Assembly (NCBI RefSeq): GCF_010095445.2
Contig: NZ_WFGV02000042.1
Location: 1-54,268, forward strand
Direction of reading: 5' to 3'
DNA: 54,268 bases
Source: Pseudomonas sp. TNT3
GTDB taxonomy: Bacteria > Pseudomonadota > Gammaproteobacteria > Pseudomonadales > Pseudomonadaceae
Below the pieces are notes generated by a model. That model saw only the letters and a program-made list of their open reading frames with translations, did not search any database and was not told where the DNA came from. Shown piece by piece: positions 25,934 through 34,406 of this stretch; within the stretch, counting starts at the first letter, position 1, and each line of letters starts with the position of its first letter. The translations under genes were made by a program, and so were the position numbers.

Positions 25934-26902
25934 ATGGCTCATCTCATCGAAACTATGGCCTACGCTGGCGAAACTCCCTGGCATGGCCTGGGCAATCAGC
26001 TTACTCAGAAGCAACCCATCGAAGTTTGGCAACGCGAAGCCGGCATGGACTGGGCGATCCAAGAAAGCCCGGTGCACTTCAAAGCAGAGCTGGCCGGTCA
26101 CCTAGGCTCCATCCATTCATTCCCGGAACAAAAGGTGCTGTACCGCTCCGACACCAAAGCACCACTGTCGGTGGTCTCACAGCGCTATCACACCGTGCAG
26201 CCGCGTGAGGTGATGGAGTTCTACCGTGATCTTACAGAGGTCTCCGGATACGAGCTGGAGACTGCGGGGGTACTCAAGGGCGGTCGCAAATTCTGGGCGT
26301 TGGCACGTACCGGACAAGACGCTGCCCTGAAGGGCAATGACCAGGTCAACGGCTATCTGCTGCTGGCCACGTCCTGCGACGGCACCCTGGCAACCACCGC
26401 AACACCCACTACCGTGCGCGTGGTATGCAACAACACCCTGACCATAGCCCTGGACGGCACAAGTCGCGCCATCAAGGTGCCGCATAACACTCGCTTCGAT
26501 CCGAAGGCAGTGAAAAAGCAACTCGGCATAGCCGTCTCCGGTTGGGACGAGTTCATGTACCGCATGCGCCATCTCGCTGAACGCAAGGTCCAGTGGCATG
26601 AGGCTCTTGGATATTTCATGTCGGTGTTATGTGAGGTAAATCCGAGCAATCAACTACCGGAGCAACTACCCAACGAACGTGCCCTGCGCAAGGTGCAAGA
26701 GCTGTATGAAGGCCGTGGTCGGGGTAGCGAGCTCGAATCGGCACGCGGCACCGCCTGGGGCTTGCTCAATGCGGTGACGGAGTACGTCGATCATGAGCGC
26801 CGTGCACGTAGCAATGAGTACCGCATGGACTCGGCGTGGTTTGGTCAAGGTGCGCAGATCAAGCAACGCGCCCTGGATGCAGCCCTGCGTCTCGCAGCGT
26901 AA
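25934..26902 (+). CDS. DUF932 phage/plasmid-type protein
   Basis: This 322-residue protein is of the DUF932 family (phage/plasmid-like protein TIGR03299), recognised from the start AGETPWHGLGNQL, the VVSQRYHTVQPREVMEFY block and VRVVCNNTLTIAL. The biochemical role is unknown, though members commonly lie beside recombination genes of phages and plasmids, as here. The ATG at 25934 follows AAAGGAA. The YqaJ nuclease gene follows after 73 bases. Confidence 0.88.
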   Translation: MAHLIETMAYAGETPWHGLGNQLTQKQPIEVWQREAGMDWAIQESPVHFKAELAGHLGSIHSFPEQKVLYRSDTKAPLSVVSQRYHTVQPREVMEFYRDLTEVSGYELETAGVLKGGRKFWALARTGQDAALKGNDQVNGYLLLATSCDGTLATTATPTTVRVVCNNTLTIALDGTSRAIKVPHNTRFDPKAVKKQLGIAVSGWDEFMYRMRHLAERKVQWHEALGYFMSVLCEVNPSNQLPEQLPNERALRKVQELYEGRGRGSELESARGTAWGLLNAVTEYVDHERRARSNEYRMDSAWFGQGAQIKQRALDAALRLAA

Positions 26903-26975
26903 CTCTTCTCGTCAATCGCCACGCCCGGTCAGCCTTGTGCTGGTCGGGCATTTTTATGCCTGCAAGGTGAGCACG

Positions 26976-27980
26976 ATGAAAGCAACCTCATTGAATAGTA
27001 GTACCCCGAAGCCCCGCCCTGCCCTTCGCCTGGTCAGCACTAAAGAGCTGCCGCGTGAGGACTGGCTCGCCATACGTAAACGAGGCATCGGTAGCTCCGA
27101 CGCAGGCGCGGCGGTTGGCCTCAACCCGTACAAATCGCAGTTGGAGTTATGGCTTGAAAAGACCGGTCGCGATGCCACGTTACCGAAAATAGATCCTCAT
27201 GATGAGGAGAGCCCAGCCTATTGGGGCAATGTGCTGGAACCCATCGTCGCTTGGCACTACAGCAAGCGCACCAAAAACAAGGTGCGACGGATCAACGCCG
27301 TGCTGCAGCATCCGAATCCAAAATTACCCTGGATGCTCGCCAACATCGACCGCGAGGTGATCGGCGCAGACGACGTACAGATCCTCGAATGCAAAACCGC
27401 AGGCATAAATGGGGCACGCCTTTGGAAGGACGGCGTCCCCGAGTACGTGAAGCTTCAAGTGATGCACCAGCTCGCCGTCACTGGCAAGCAGGCCGCGGAT
27501 GTGGCGGTACTGCTGGGCGGTCAGCACCTGGAGATCCATCGCATCGAGCGTGACGAGCAGATGATTACTCGCCTGATCGAACTGGAGCGCAAGTTCTGGA
27601 CCTACGTGGAAACCGATACCCCGCCACCGGCCGACGGTAGCGCATCGGCTGAAGCAGCTTTGCGCTGCTTGTACCCAGAAGACAACGGCCAGACCGTCGA
27701 CTTCAGCAGTCGCGCCGGTTTAGCAGCGGCCTACCTGGAACTCAAGGCCGTTCGCCAGTCCATCGGCGAGAAGGAAACGCGCGAGGCCCAGCTCAAGCAG
27801 ATACTGCTGCAGGCCATGGGCGAGGCCACCCGAGCGGAGTTTTCCAGCGGTTACATCAGCTGGAAGAAATCCAAGGACAGTGCCGTACTCGATGTCCAGC
27901 GCCTATTGAAAGAGAAACCCTACCTACAAGTTCGCTACACCAAAACCAAGGAAGGCAGTCGACGCTTCCTGATCAACTGA
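26976..27980 (+). CDS. YqaJ-type viral recombinase (exonuclease)
   Basis: This 334-residue nuclease has the lambda-exonuclease-like fold. The motif RGIGSSDAGAAVGLNPYKS starts the domain, and the active site is an Asp in MLANIDREV with Glu and Lys in ILECKTAG. Such enzymes resect DNA ends for single-strand annealing recombination and work with a Beta or RecT-like annealase. I see no clear annealase here. The next gene, of unknown biochemistry, could supply that or another partner function. The C-terminal part has a helical extension (about 230-290). Confidence 0.88.
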   Translation: MKATSLNSSTPKPRPALRLVSTKELPREDWLAIRKRGIGSSDAGAAVGLNPYKSQLELWLEKTGRDATLPKIDPHDEESPAYWGNVLEPIVAWHYSKRTKNKVRRINAVLQHPNPKLPWMLANIDREVIGADDVQILECKTAGINGARLWKDGVPEYVKLQVMHQLAVTGKQAADVAVLLGGQHLEIHRIERDEQMITRLIELERKFWTYVETDTPPPADGSASAEAALRCLYPEDNGQTVDFSSRAGLAAAYLELKAVRQSIGEKETREAQLKQILLQAMGEATRAEFSSGYISWKKSKDSAVLDVQRLLKEKPYLQVRYTKTKEGSRRFLIN

Positions 27981-28067
27981 CTCCGTTATCTCACACCTCC
28001 CTCCCCTTGGCCGGTCCACGCAGTTCGCGCTATGTGGCTGGCCATTTTCCTTTTTAGGAGAACCATC

Positions 28068-28964
28068 ATGTTGAAAGGATTAGCCCTGACACCCCCTGTG
28101 CTCGGACGCATCTCCATCGGCAAAATCGTCGAGAGAAATGGCAAGCGCCTGCCGGAGAAAGATGATCAGTTCACCATTACATCCCAGGTGCAAAGTAGGG
28201 ATGGCTGGCTACTACACCCACTCAACGACGAACTGCGCCAGAGCAAGGAAGACAAGCTGCGCAGTATTCCTGTGCGCCTTTTGTTCAACGAGCCTGAGCT
28301 GAATTTCCGGGCCGACTACACCCTATTCGACCGACAGTCTGGACGGCCACTGTGCGTCGGCAATGGCGAGACCTGTAAACGTGTCACGCAGGACGGTATT
28401 CAATCACTGCCCTGCCCCTCGCCGGATGTTTGTTCATTAGCCAAAGGCGGAGCCTGCAAGCCCTATGGCAGGTTGAACGTGCTGATTGGTGATGACGATC
28501 CGCTGGGCAGTTTCGTGTTCCGCACTACGGGTTTCAACAGCATCCGTACCCTGGCTGCTCGCCTGCATTACTTCCAGGCCATCTCGGGCAACCGGTTGGC
28601 CTGCCTACCGCTGGAGTTGCGTCTGCGTGGCAAGTCGACACGACAGAGCCATGGCACACCAATTTTCTACGTCGACCTGACCGTGCGCGGCGGAATGGAC
28701 ATCGCAGAGATGCTGCAGTCAGCCAACGAACTTGAGACCCAACGGCAATCAGCGGGATTTGATCAGGTAGCGCTGGATGAGGCGGCACGACGAGGCTTTA
28801 GCAACGGCGCGTTTGAGGACAGCGAGGAAGACCGCGGTGCTGTGATTGAAGAGTTCTTTTCGAGCCCGGATGCAACTGCCACCACGGAACGATGCAAAGC
28901 ACTACAAACCAACTCCAACGCTCTGGCCGACAAGCTCGAAGCGCTCGCCACGCAAACCCATTGA
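28068..28964 (+). CDS. Four-Cys hydrolase/metal-binding-type protein of integrative elements
   Basis: This 298-residue protein is of the type usually labelled 'hydrolase or metal-binding protein' in Pseudomonas elements. A Cys cluster spans about residues 108-142 (CVGNGETC, then CPSPDVC and GGACKPYG), well suited to hold a zinc ion or iron-sulfur cluster. No known catalytic motif is visible. TAGGAG ends seven bases before the ATG, which decides the start. It directly follows the YqaJ gene. A single-strand DNA-binding or annealing role is possible but unproven. Confidence 0.75.
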   Translation: MLKGLALTPPVLGRISIGKIVERNGKRLPEKDDQFTITSQVQSRDGWLLHPLNDELRQSKEDKLRSIPVRLLFNEPELNFRADYTLFDRQSGRPLCVGNGETCKRVTQDGIQSLPCPSPDVCSLAKGGACKPYGRLNVLIGDDDPLGSFVFRTTGFNSIRTLAARLHYFQAISGNRLACLPLELRLRGKSTRQSHGTPIFYVDLTVRGGMDIAEMLQSANELETQRQSAGFDQVALDEAARRGFSNGAFEDSEEDRGAVIEEFFSSPDATATTERCKALQTNSNALADKLEALATQTH

Positions 28965-29006
28965 CCTGATACCTGCCTGACTTCAGGAAGACTTCGGAGA
29001 CCCGAA

Positions 29007-29213
29007 ATGGCCCTACTACGATTTCTGCTTTGCCTGTTTGCGTTCATTGGCGCGCTGTCGGCAGCCGGTACGTTGGTCTTAAGCATTGTTTTGATGTTGC
29101 GCTTCCCGCCACTGCTGGTCGCCGTGCTGCTGGCGTGCTGGATTCTGAATCGCCTGCTCAAGATATTGAGCGCATCGATCCAGATCAATCCCAGCAAAAA
29201 CACTGCCACGTAA
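29007..29213 (+). CDS. Small two-segment membrane protein
   Basis: This 68-residue protein has two hydrophobic segments, about 5-30 and 35-52, separated by an Arg-Phe-Pro-Pro turn. No family recognised. CGGAGA lies upstream of its ATG and it follows the four-Cys gene by 42 bases, so it is probably part of the same transcript. Confidence 0.6.
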   Translation: MALLRFLLCLFAFIGALSAAGTLVLSIVLMLRFPPLLVAVLLACWILNRLLKILSASIQINPSKNTAT

Positions 29214-29262
29214 CGGTGGCCAAACAGCGCATAGCCACACTCACCCATTAGGAGAATGAACG

Positions 29263-29577
29263 ATGATCAGACAGTGTTTGATCTGCGACTCCAAAGCCGT
29301 CCTCACCCTGGAGGCCGCAAGGGGCATTGCCTTGCTGCTCGGCCTGGCCGATGGAGCAGTACGGGGAGCTCAAAACACGCAAGAGAGCCCGCAGGGTCGT
29401 CCCGGTTATGGCTCACTGCTGAATGGGCTGGCCGCTATAGCTCCAGCCTACCCATCAGCGCTGCGAGTTGCTGACGATGTCGGAAAGTATCAATTCTCGG
29501 GGTTCGATTGCTTATGCCTGCGTTGCGGCGCGCTATTCGACGAAGAGGCAGCGGAGCCAGTGCCTCCGGCGCCGTGA
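29263..29577 (+). CDS. Small protein with split zinc-ribbon Cys pairs
   Basis: This 104-residue protein carries CLIC near the start and CLRCG near residue 85, so the two halves of a possible zinc ribbon are separated by about 75 residues. The insert includes a short hydrophobic helix (AARGIALLLGLADGAV). AGGAG lies upstream of the ATG. It is similar in plan to the protein at 25513, though not in sequence. Function unknown. Confidence 0.65.
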   Translation: MIRQCLICDSKAVLTLEAARGIALLLGLADGAVRGAQNTQESPQGRPGYGSLLNGLAAIAPAYPSALRVADDVGKYQFSGFDCLCLRCGALFDEEAAEPVPPAP

Positions 29578-29586
29578 AACAGCTAC

Positions 29587-29934
29587 TCAGCCACGACCGA
29601 GGCGCTCAACGAGCCCTTCCACCATGCCCATGACGAGCGTACGGTCGCTCATGTCCAACGTCGACAGCAGATCGTAAAGCCGGCGCGCCTGATCTTCCGG
29701 TCGTGAACTTCCCTCGGTCAGCAAGTCGGCTGTCTCACAACCAAAAATGCCCGCTAACTCCACCAATCGCTCGACGTTGGGCATCACGATCCCGCGCTCG
29801 ATACGCGACACCGCCTCACTGCCAATCCCAAGCCTCTCGGCGACCTGCTCCTGACTCAGCTTGCAACGAACACGCTGGCGAGCAATTGCTTGGCCCACCA
29901 GCTCCGCCAGTTGCTTCGATTCGGTTTTTGACAT
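29587..29934 (-). CDS. XRE-family transcriptional regulator
   Basis: This 115-residue repressor-like protein has a helix-turn-helix at about 20-65 (LSQEQVAERLGIGSEAVSRIERG) and a helical C-terminal part likely to form dimers. It runs against the plus-strand block and its end lies nine bases after the zinc-ribbon gene. The gap to the divergent gene at 30072 would be the natural place for its operator; CCAG/CTGG half-sites occur there around 29943-29957. Confidence 0.85.
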   Translation of the reverse strand: MSKTESKQLAELVGQAIARQRVRCKLSQEQVAERLGIGSEAVSRIERGIVMPNVERLVELAGIFGCETADLLTEGSSRPEDQARRLYDLLSTLDMSDRTLVMGMVEGLVERLGRG

Positions 29935-30071
29935 GCCACCCTCCAGTTCAACCTGGATAGTTGGCGATCAACCTATTGACATGAAGGACCTCTCAAACCG
30001 AGACTCACCCCAAAAAGTTGATATTCGACTTTTTCTCCAAATCACTACCGTTGCAGGGAGCTCAGAAAACC

Positions 30072-30425
30072 ATGATCGTCGTAATCGGCCTGAATGAAGC
30101 ACAGATCGAGGGGCTCGTGAAAAGCAAAGCGTCTTTTGAGATCAATGGCCTCAGGGGCAATTTCATGGCAGGTATCAGACTTGTTGAAACCAAGATTGAA
30201 AGCCAGGGGTTGAAGTGTCGAGTCAAAAGCGACGTGAAAAGTGCTGTGGTACAGGGTGGCGCACTCGGTGCTGTATTCACCGTACTCACCACACCTGCAA
30301 CACTGGCTGTGGTAACTCTCGGGGCCGTCGCAAGCGTGGGACATGGGCTAATCACCTACAACCCCGACTACGAAATTATCAAGGATTATGTTAATAAGCG
30401 GCTCAGGGTCCTCTACAAAAAATAG
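30072..30425 (+). CDS. Hypothetical protein with a central hydrophobic region
   Basis: I do not recognise this 117-residue protein. It has a globular N-terminal half (about 1-58), a hydrophobic stretch at about 60-93 (GALGAVFTVLTTPATLAVVTL) and a basic end (NKRLRVLYKK). An in-frame start at 30018 would add 18 residues; the ATG at 30072 with AGGGAG upstream looks better. It diverges from the XRE regulator gene and could be its target. Confidence 0.55.
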   Translation: MIVVIGLNEAQIEGLVKSKASFEINGLRGNFMAGIRLVETKIESQGLKCRVKSDVKSAVVQGGALGAVFTVLTTPATLAVVTLGAVASVGHGLITYNPDYEIIKDYVNKRLRVLYKK

Positions 30426-30494
30426 CCCCGCTCAATCCCACTGTTACCAACAGCGAAGCTGGTCCGTTCCGCTGCGGGTTCGCTTGTTCCATCA

Positions 30495-30513
30495 CCGGTC
30501 GTTTAACGACCGG
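30495..30513. terminator. Hairpin upstream of the secreted-protein gene
   Basis: CCGGTCG and CGACCGG pair around TTTAA. Only AACCTATTT follows, so it may be a weak terminator of the upstream gene or a leader hairpin. Confidence 0.4.
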
Positions 30514-30557
30514 AACCTATTTCGCTCTCACAATGAACGACAAATTGGAGTTACCTC

Positions 30558-31346
30558 ATGAAACGGATACTCAGCATCCTGCTGCTTGCTCTGTGCGCCA
30601 ACGCCAGCGCCGCAGTCGACTACACGTGGACCAGTCTCGCCTTTCCGGACGAGACCACAACCAGCGGCCTCCCCGAAGCTATCCCGTGCATCTACAAGAA
30701 AGCCAGCAATGGACAGCCCATGCTGAAATGCACGTGGTTGGAGATGACCCGCAATGTGCTCATTTGGGACGCGCAGCGCCAACATGATGTGCAATATGTC
30801 AATCAGGTAAGTGGCCAGTGCCTGCGCGGCAAGTGCCGGATAAGCAATGCGATGGTGGGTGAGTGGAAGCAGGATGGTTTGTTCACACTATCGATCTGGT
30901 ATCGCATCGGCACCAGCACCGACGGCAAGCCGGTGGCCTACCGTGTCGATACCTCTCGTCAAGTGTCGTACGCCGATGCCGGTTCTATCCTGTACCAGTT
31001 CTACCTGGATATTGGCGTCCCTGATAATCAACTCGCTCCCACTTTCGACAAGCGTTATGAGGGTGGCTACGCAGCTTGGCAAGCACAAAAAGGAGGTACT
31101 CAAGTATCGGCTGTAAAGTCACCTGCCACCTCGCCTCAACCCAAACGGCCGGAAGTCAAAACCGCCTGGTGCAACCCACGTATGGATGACGATTGCTACA
31201 TCAACAACCAGAAGGTGCCATTAGCTGAGCTGGGCAAATGGTTGCCCGACATCAGCGAATCAAATGCCGACCAGCTAGGCGGCCACTGCGAAACCATCCT
31301 CTGCTTCGACAAGGATGATCAGCCAATGGGCTACCTACTGCAGTAA
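30558..31346 (+). CDS. Secreted Cys-rich protein of unknown function
   Basis: This 262-residue protein has a clear signal peptide (MKRILSILLLALCANASA, cut before AVDYTW). The mature part holds eight Cys, some closely spaced (CLRGKC; CNPRMDDDC; CETILC), suggesting disulfide bonds in the periplasm. A Pro/Lys-rich linker near 190-205 separates a larger N-terminal from a smaller C-terminal domain. GGAG lies before the ATG. No family recognised. A good terminator follows, so it is a single transcript at the end of the plus-strand block. Confidence 0.75.
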   Translation: MKRILSILLLALCANASAAVDYTWTSLAFPDETTTSGLPEAIPCIYKKASNGQPMLKCTWLEMTRNVLIWDAQRQHDVQYVNQVSGQCLRGKCRISNAMVGEWKQDGLFTLSIWYRIGTSTDGKPVAYRVDTSRQVSYADAGSILYQFYLDIGVPDNQLAPTFDKRYEGGYAAWQAQKGGTQVSAVKSPATSPQPKRPEVKTAWCNPRMDDDCYINNQKVPLAELGKWLPDISESNADQLGGHCETILCFDKDDQPMGYLLQ

Positions 31347-31377
31347 CGTTCCTGAACCTCCTTGGCACAGGCGAGTG

Positions 31378-31399
31378 ATAGGGGGTGTACGCCCCCTAT
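31378..31399. terminator. Hairpin after the secreted-protein gene
   Basis: ATAGGGGG and CCCCCTAT pair around six bases; T6 occurs 20 bases later. It lies between the convergent secreted-protein and YfjJ-type genes. Confidence 0.6.
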
Positions 31400-31507
31400 T
31401 GGTTCCCGTCCTTATTTTTTAGCAAGCCAGCAATTCCGACCGTGCAGATAGACGCGCTCGATCATCAGTATCTATTTTTGGCTGGGAAGAGCTGACCAGT
31501 TTGGTCC

Positions 31508-32185
31508 TCAGCACCGACTTCCTCCACAGCCATGCTGACCATCGCCATAGTGTTTGGTTGCTGCCTTGCATAGGTAGCTTGACCGACGAAAGAACTCATC
31601 TATCCCCACGTAATCCCTACGGGTCAAATTGTGCGTAGTCCCCCTAGGAAAATGAACCAGGCCACGTACATCAGCCACCTGCAACCGAAGAGCCCTAGCC
31701 CAAGCCAACTCAATGCGGTTGTGCATGTTGTTACACTCAGAGTCGATACCTCCAATCGAACGATAGGCATCACGATTGAGAAATACAATGCAATGGTAGT
31801 GAGGTCGCCCGTTCACCCTGCCAAGTTCTCTGACCCAGAAAATCTTCACTTTTGAGTCATGAGCTGATCTATTACGGTTTCGAGCACGTTGACGGTCCCA
31901 GACAATTTGCTCATCCAACGACGCCTTAAAATTCCGAATCATCTGATTGGTCATTGCATCGGCAGGTAACGGCTTTCCCTGCGGTAGCCTCAAGTCAAAT
32001 CTGAAAGCGAATACACGAGAATAATCACTCAACGCGTACTTCATAGTTTGGTAGAGCTTCTCCAAGTACTGCTCAACAAAGGGACCTCTATCCACCATGA
32101 GGGGGTAACCATCATAGGTAGCGTCGTGCCAGTAACGGAGGTTCGTGTTGCCGGGAATACGTTTAGGTTTAAATGAAACGCTCAT
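31508..32185 (-). CDS. YfjJ/inovirus Gp2-type replication protein
   Basis: This 225-residue protein is of the YagK/YfjJ (inovirus Gp2) family. The conserved stretch RPHYHCIVFLN holds a His-x-His pair like the metal-binding motif of rolling-circle Rep proteins. A later YLCKAATKHYGD contains the Tyr that could attack DNA. Such proteins occur in filamentous phages and CP4-57-type elements. This one would replicate or mobilise the element. It stands alone on the minus strand, separated from the rest of the alpA-yfjI backbone by six kilobases of other genes. Confidence 0.85.
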   Translation of the reverse strand: MSVSFKPKRIPGNTNLRYWHDATYDGYPLMVDRGPFVEQYLEKLYQTMKYALSDYSRVFAFRFDLRLPQGKPLPADAMTNQMIRNFKASLDEQIVWDRQRARNRNRSAHDSKVKIFWVRELGRVNGRPHYHCIVFLNRDAYRSIGGIDSECNNMHNRIELAWARALRLQVADVRGLVHFPRGTTHNLTRRDYVGIDEFFRRSSYLCKAATKHYGDGQHGCGGSRC

Positions 32186-32359
32186 TACAGTATGTCCTGT
32201 TGGGTTAGGCTCATACGGAATGCAAGTTAGTTAATTTTTAACCATGAGTATTTTCTGGACAATTCTCAGAAGACTGGTTGTATCGATGCGTATCAAAGAG
32301 ATGGAAGCGTAGTACCTATTACCCGAGGAGCACTTCTTCAGCTCTAACAGAGCATCCGG

Positions 32360-32385
32360 AAAAAAGCCCGAACAAATACGGGCGC
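32360..32385 (-). terminator. Minus-strand terminator of the defence operon
   Basis: Read on the minus strand, GCCCG, an eight-base loop, CGGGC and then T6 form an intrinsic terminator. It is 210 bases after the AIPR stop and before the YfjJ-type gene. The gap 32186-32597 otherwise holds only a 15-codon frame at 32522. Confidence 0.75.
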
Positions 32386-32521
32386 TTTTGCCTTTTTCAT
32401 GAGCGAATTCACCCTAGGAAATTATCACTCTTCCAGCCGGCCCTATAGACGAAGAAATGTCTCTTTGATCTATAGTCTAGGGCTCCACTACACGCACTCA
32501 CTGCTGTGATCCTAAGGTTTC

Positions 32522-32569
32522 CATGAAACTCATCAATACCTACGAAGACCGTGACGAGGCAGAGGAATA
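32522..32569 (+). pseudogene. Very short frame, possible gene remnant at the cassette edge
   Basis: ATG and 14 further codons (MKLINTYEDRDEAEE) end in TAG. TAAGG lies nearby upstream. The sequence reads like a natural protein start cut short, 28 bases from the end of the defence cassette. It may be the rest of a gene broken when the cassette arrived, or chance. Confidence 0.25.
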
Positions 32570-32597
32570 GTTCCGCCCGAAACTTGCATTGAGTCAT

Positions 32598-34406
32598 TCA
32601 GGATATTTCGGGGATATCAGTCGCCGCTTCCGAATACCTGAAATCTCTGACCTGCCACCAGCACTCAAGCTTCTTGGCCCATTCGGAAATCATCTTCCCG
32701 TCAGCACCACGATGAAGCGCTTCATTCACCTCATACGCCCAGGTTGCCAGCTGTCTTTGCAGTTGGGGTGAAATGCCCTGCTCCTGCCAGACTCTATCAA
32801 AATCAAAGTTTTGTCCCAGTTTGAGTGCAAGAACGGAGATAGTGTAAACCGTTATATTGCCCTGGAATGCAGGAAATAGAGGTCTGATTACCTTCTGAGC
32901 GGACTTGAACAGAATGGCCTTTGCAATCATGTCCTTAAACTCCTTCTGATCCGAAATCACATCCTCTCCGGTATTCTCCCGCTCTCCCAACTCATCCATA
33001 AAGGCCTGAAAGTTCTTCTGACTGCCTAACCCTACCACGTGTGGTTTCTGCTCCCATGTAAACAGAAACTTCGCCAGATCCGGTTTGGTGATCTTGCGAT
33101 AGGGTGGAATGGCTATCTGCAGCTTTTTCTTTTGAACAACCGTTGTCGCTTCTTTTTCTAGCATCACCTTATAACTACCAGCGGATCGCTCATAGAACCA
33201 GCGTCCCACACCATCCGGGCAGTATGTGCGCATTGAAAGCTTTTCTAGCTCGCGATGAAATGGCTTGTTTGCGGAAAGATCGGATTGTTTTACGACGTTC
33301 TGGCTATTGGCATAGCGAGAAATGTTAGAAATCAGTTCCTCGTCATTTCCCTGACCATTTCGAAGCACAATGATCTTCGCAGGAACTCGGACGCTGCTCA
33401 GATCTATGTCAGGATTTTTTTTCTTGGCGAAATAGATGGATGCTGTCGTCTGCCCGCCGTTGACGATTTGCATACCCTGAAGCCACAAAATACCCGTCGA
33501 ACCATCAGCGGCACGATCCAGCTTGGCCGCATCGGCTACAACCACGATGCCATTGTTGTAGGCCATGAAGCGGTCCGGATTGTTCCGCAAACTGTCCCGA
33601 ATCCCCTTGTTTACACCTCTGCTGCCAACCCCCAGAAACGAACGCACATTTGCTTCGAGAATGCGCGGCCCGTACTTCTCGTAGAGAAAGCGCAGAGCCT
33701 CACCTGGTATTGCAGTCAGGGCATAATCGTATTCGTCGTCCCCAGCACCGGGAACCCATACACTCGGCAATGCCGTACCGCAAAGGTCCTGAAAGTTGAC
33801 CACTAGCTCATCCCGTGGCCGGCCCTGCTGCCAATGGTTGAACAGACGGTGAATGTCCATGACTTCAAGGCGTACCTGCTTGCCCTCGATATCTTGGGGC
33901 GCATAGTTCCTTGTCTTAACCTGACCATCGGTAATTACGAAAATCCGGATGCTATCCAGCGTTTTGAATATACGTTCAACTTCTGTGACAAGCGGATAAG
34001 CCTCGTTGGTTTCATCAAGCTCTTCTGAAAGCTTGCCCATGGCGCAAAATTTGAGAAAGTGCAGACCTTGCTTCGCCGCTCTGCCAATTTCAGGGTCCGG
34101 GATGTCTTCAATGTCCTCAAGCCCCTTATAGAGACTCACGAACAGATCCAGTCGATCAGGATTCCCCTGTTCGTCGGTAGTGTCCGAGACAGAATAGCCA
34201 CTGATTTTGACCTTGTAAGATCCGACCTTGGCACCATAGTGGCAGACCGTAGGCTCAAAGGTTATTCCCTCATCGGCCATATGCGTCATCACATGTTCAG
34301 TAAATAGGGCCTCTGCAGGCACAGGAGCTTCCCCCGGTGCAACATCCTTCACAATTTCCTCTCGAATCGATGCCTGCGTGTCCCGCAGAAAATCCACAAG
34401 TTCCAT
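32598..34406 (-). CDS. AIPR-family defence protein
   Basis: This 602-residue protein is of the AIPR (abortive infection phage resistance) family. The core is recognised from NNPDRFMAYNNGIVVVAD (about 283-300) and MQIVNGGQTTASIYFAKK (about 325-342), with a helical C-terminal part. AIPR proteins recur in phage-defence loci next to Z1 and MutL-like genes; the biochemical activity is not settled. The ATG shares one base with the stop of the preceding nuclease gene (TGATG). A TTG one codon earlier is possible but not needed. It is the last gene of the cassette. Confidence 0.9.
   Translation of the reverse strand: MELVDFLRDTQASIREEIVKDVAPGEAPVPAEALFTEHVMTHMADEGITFEPTVCHYGAKVGSYKVKISGYSVSDTTDEQGNPDRLDLFVSLYKGLEDIEDIPDPEIGRAAKQGLHFLKFCAMGKLSEELDETNEAYPLVTEVERIFKTLDSIRIFVITDGQVKTRNYAPQDIEGKQVRLEVMDIHRLFNHWQQGRPRDELVVNFQDLCGTALPSVWVPGAGDDEYDYALTAIPGEALRFLYEKYGPRILEANVRSFLGVGSRGVNKGIRDSLRNNPDRFMAYNNGIVVVADAAKLDRAADGSTGILWLQGMQIVNGGQTTASIYFAKKKNPDIDLSSVRVPAKIIVLRNGQGNDEELISNISRYANSQNVVKQSDLSANKPFHRELEKLSMRTYCPDGVGRWFYERSAGSYKVMLEKEATTVVQKKKLQIAIPPYRKITKPDLAKFLFTWEQKPHVVGLGSQKNFQAFMDELGERENTGEDVISDQKEFKDMIAKAILFKSAQKVIRPLFPAFQGNITVYTISVLALKLGQNFDFDRVWQEQGISPQLQRQLATWAYEVNEALHRGADGKMISEWAKKLECWWQVRDFRYSEAATDIPEIS

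Noticed and set aside
29587..30425. A toxin-antitoxin pair formed by the XRE regulator and the divergent 117-residue protein
   Set aside because: They are divergent rather than in one operon, and the 117-residue protein has no toxin-like motif. Simple regulator and target is more likely.
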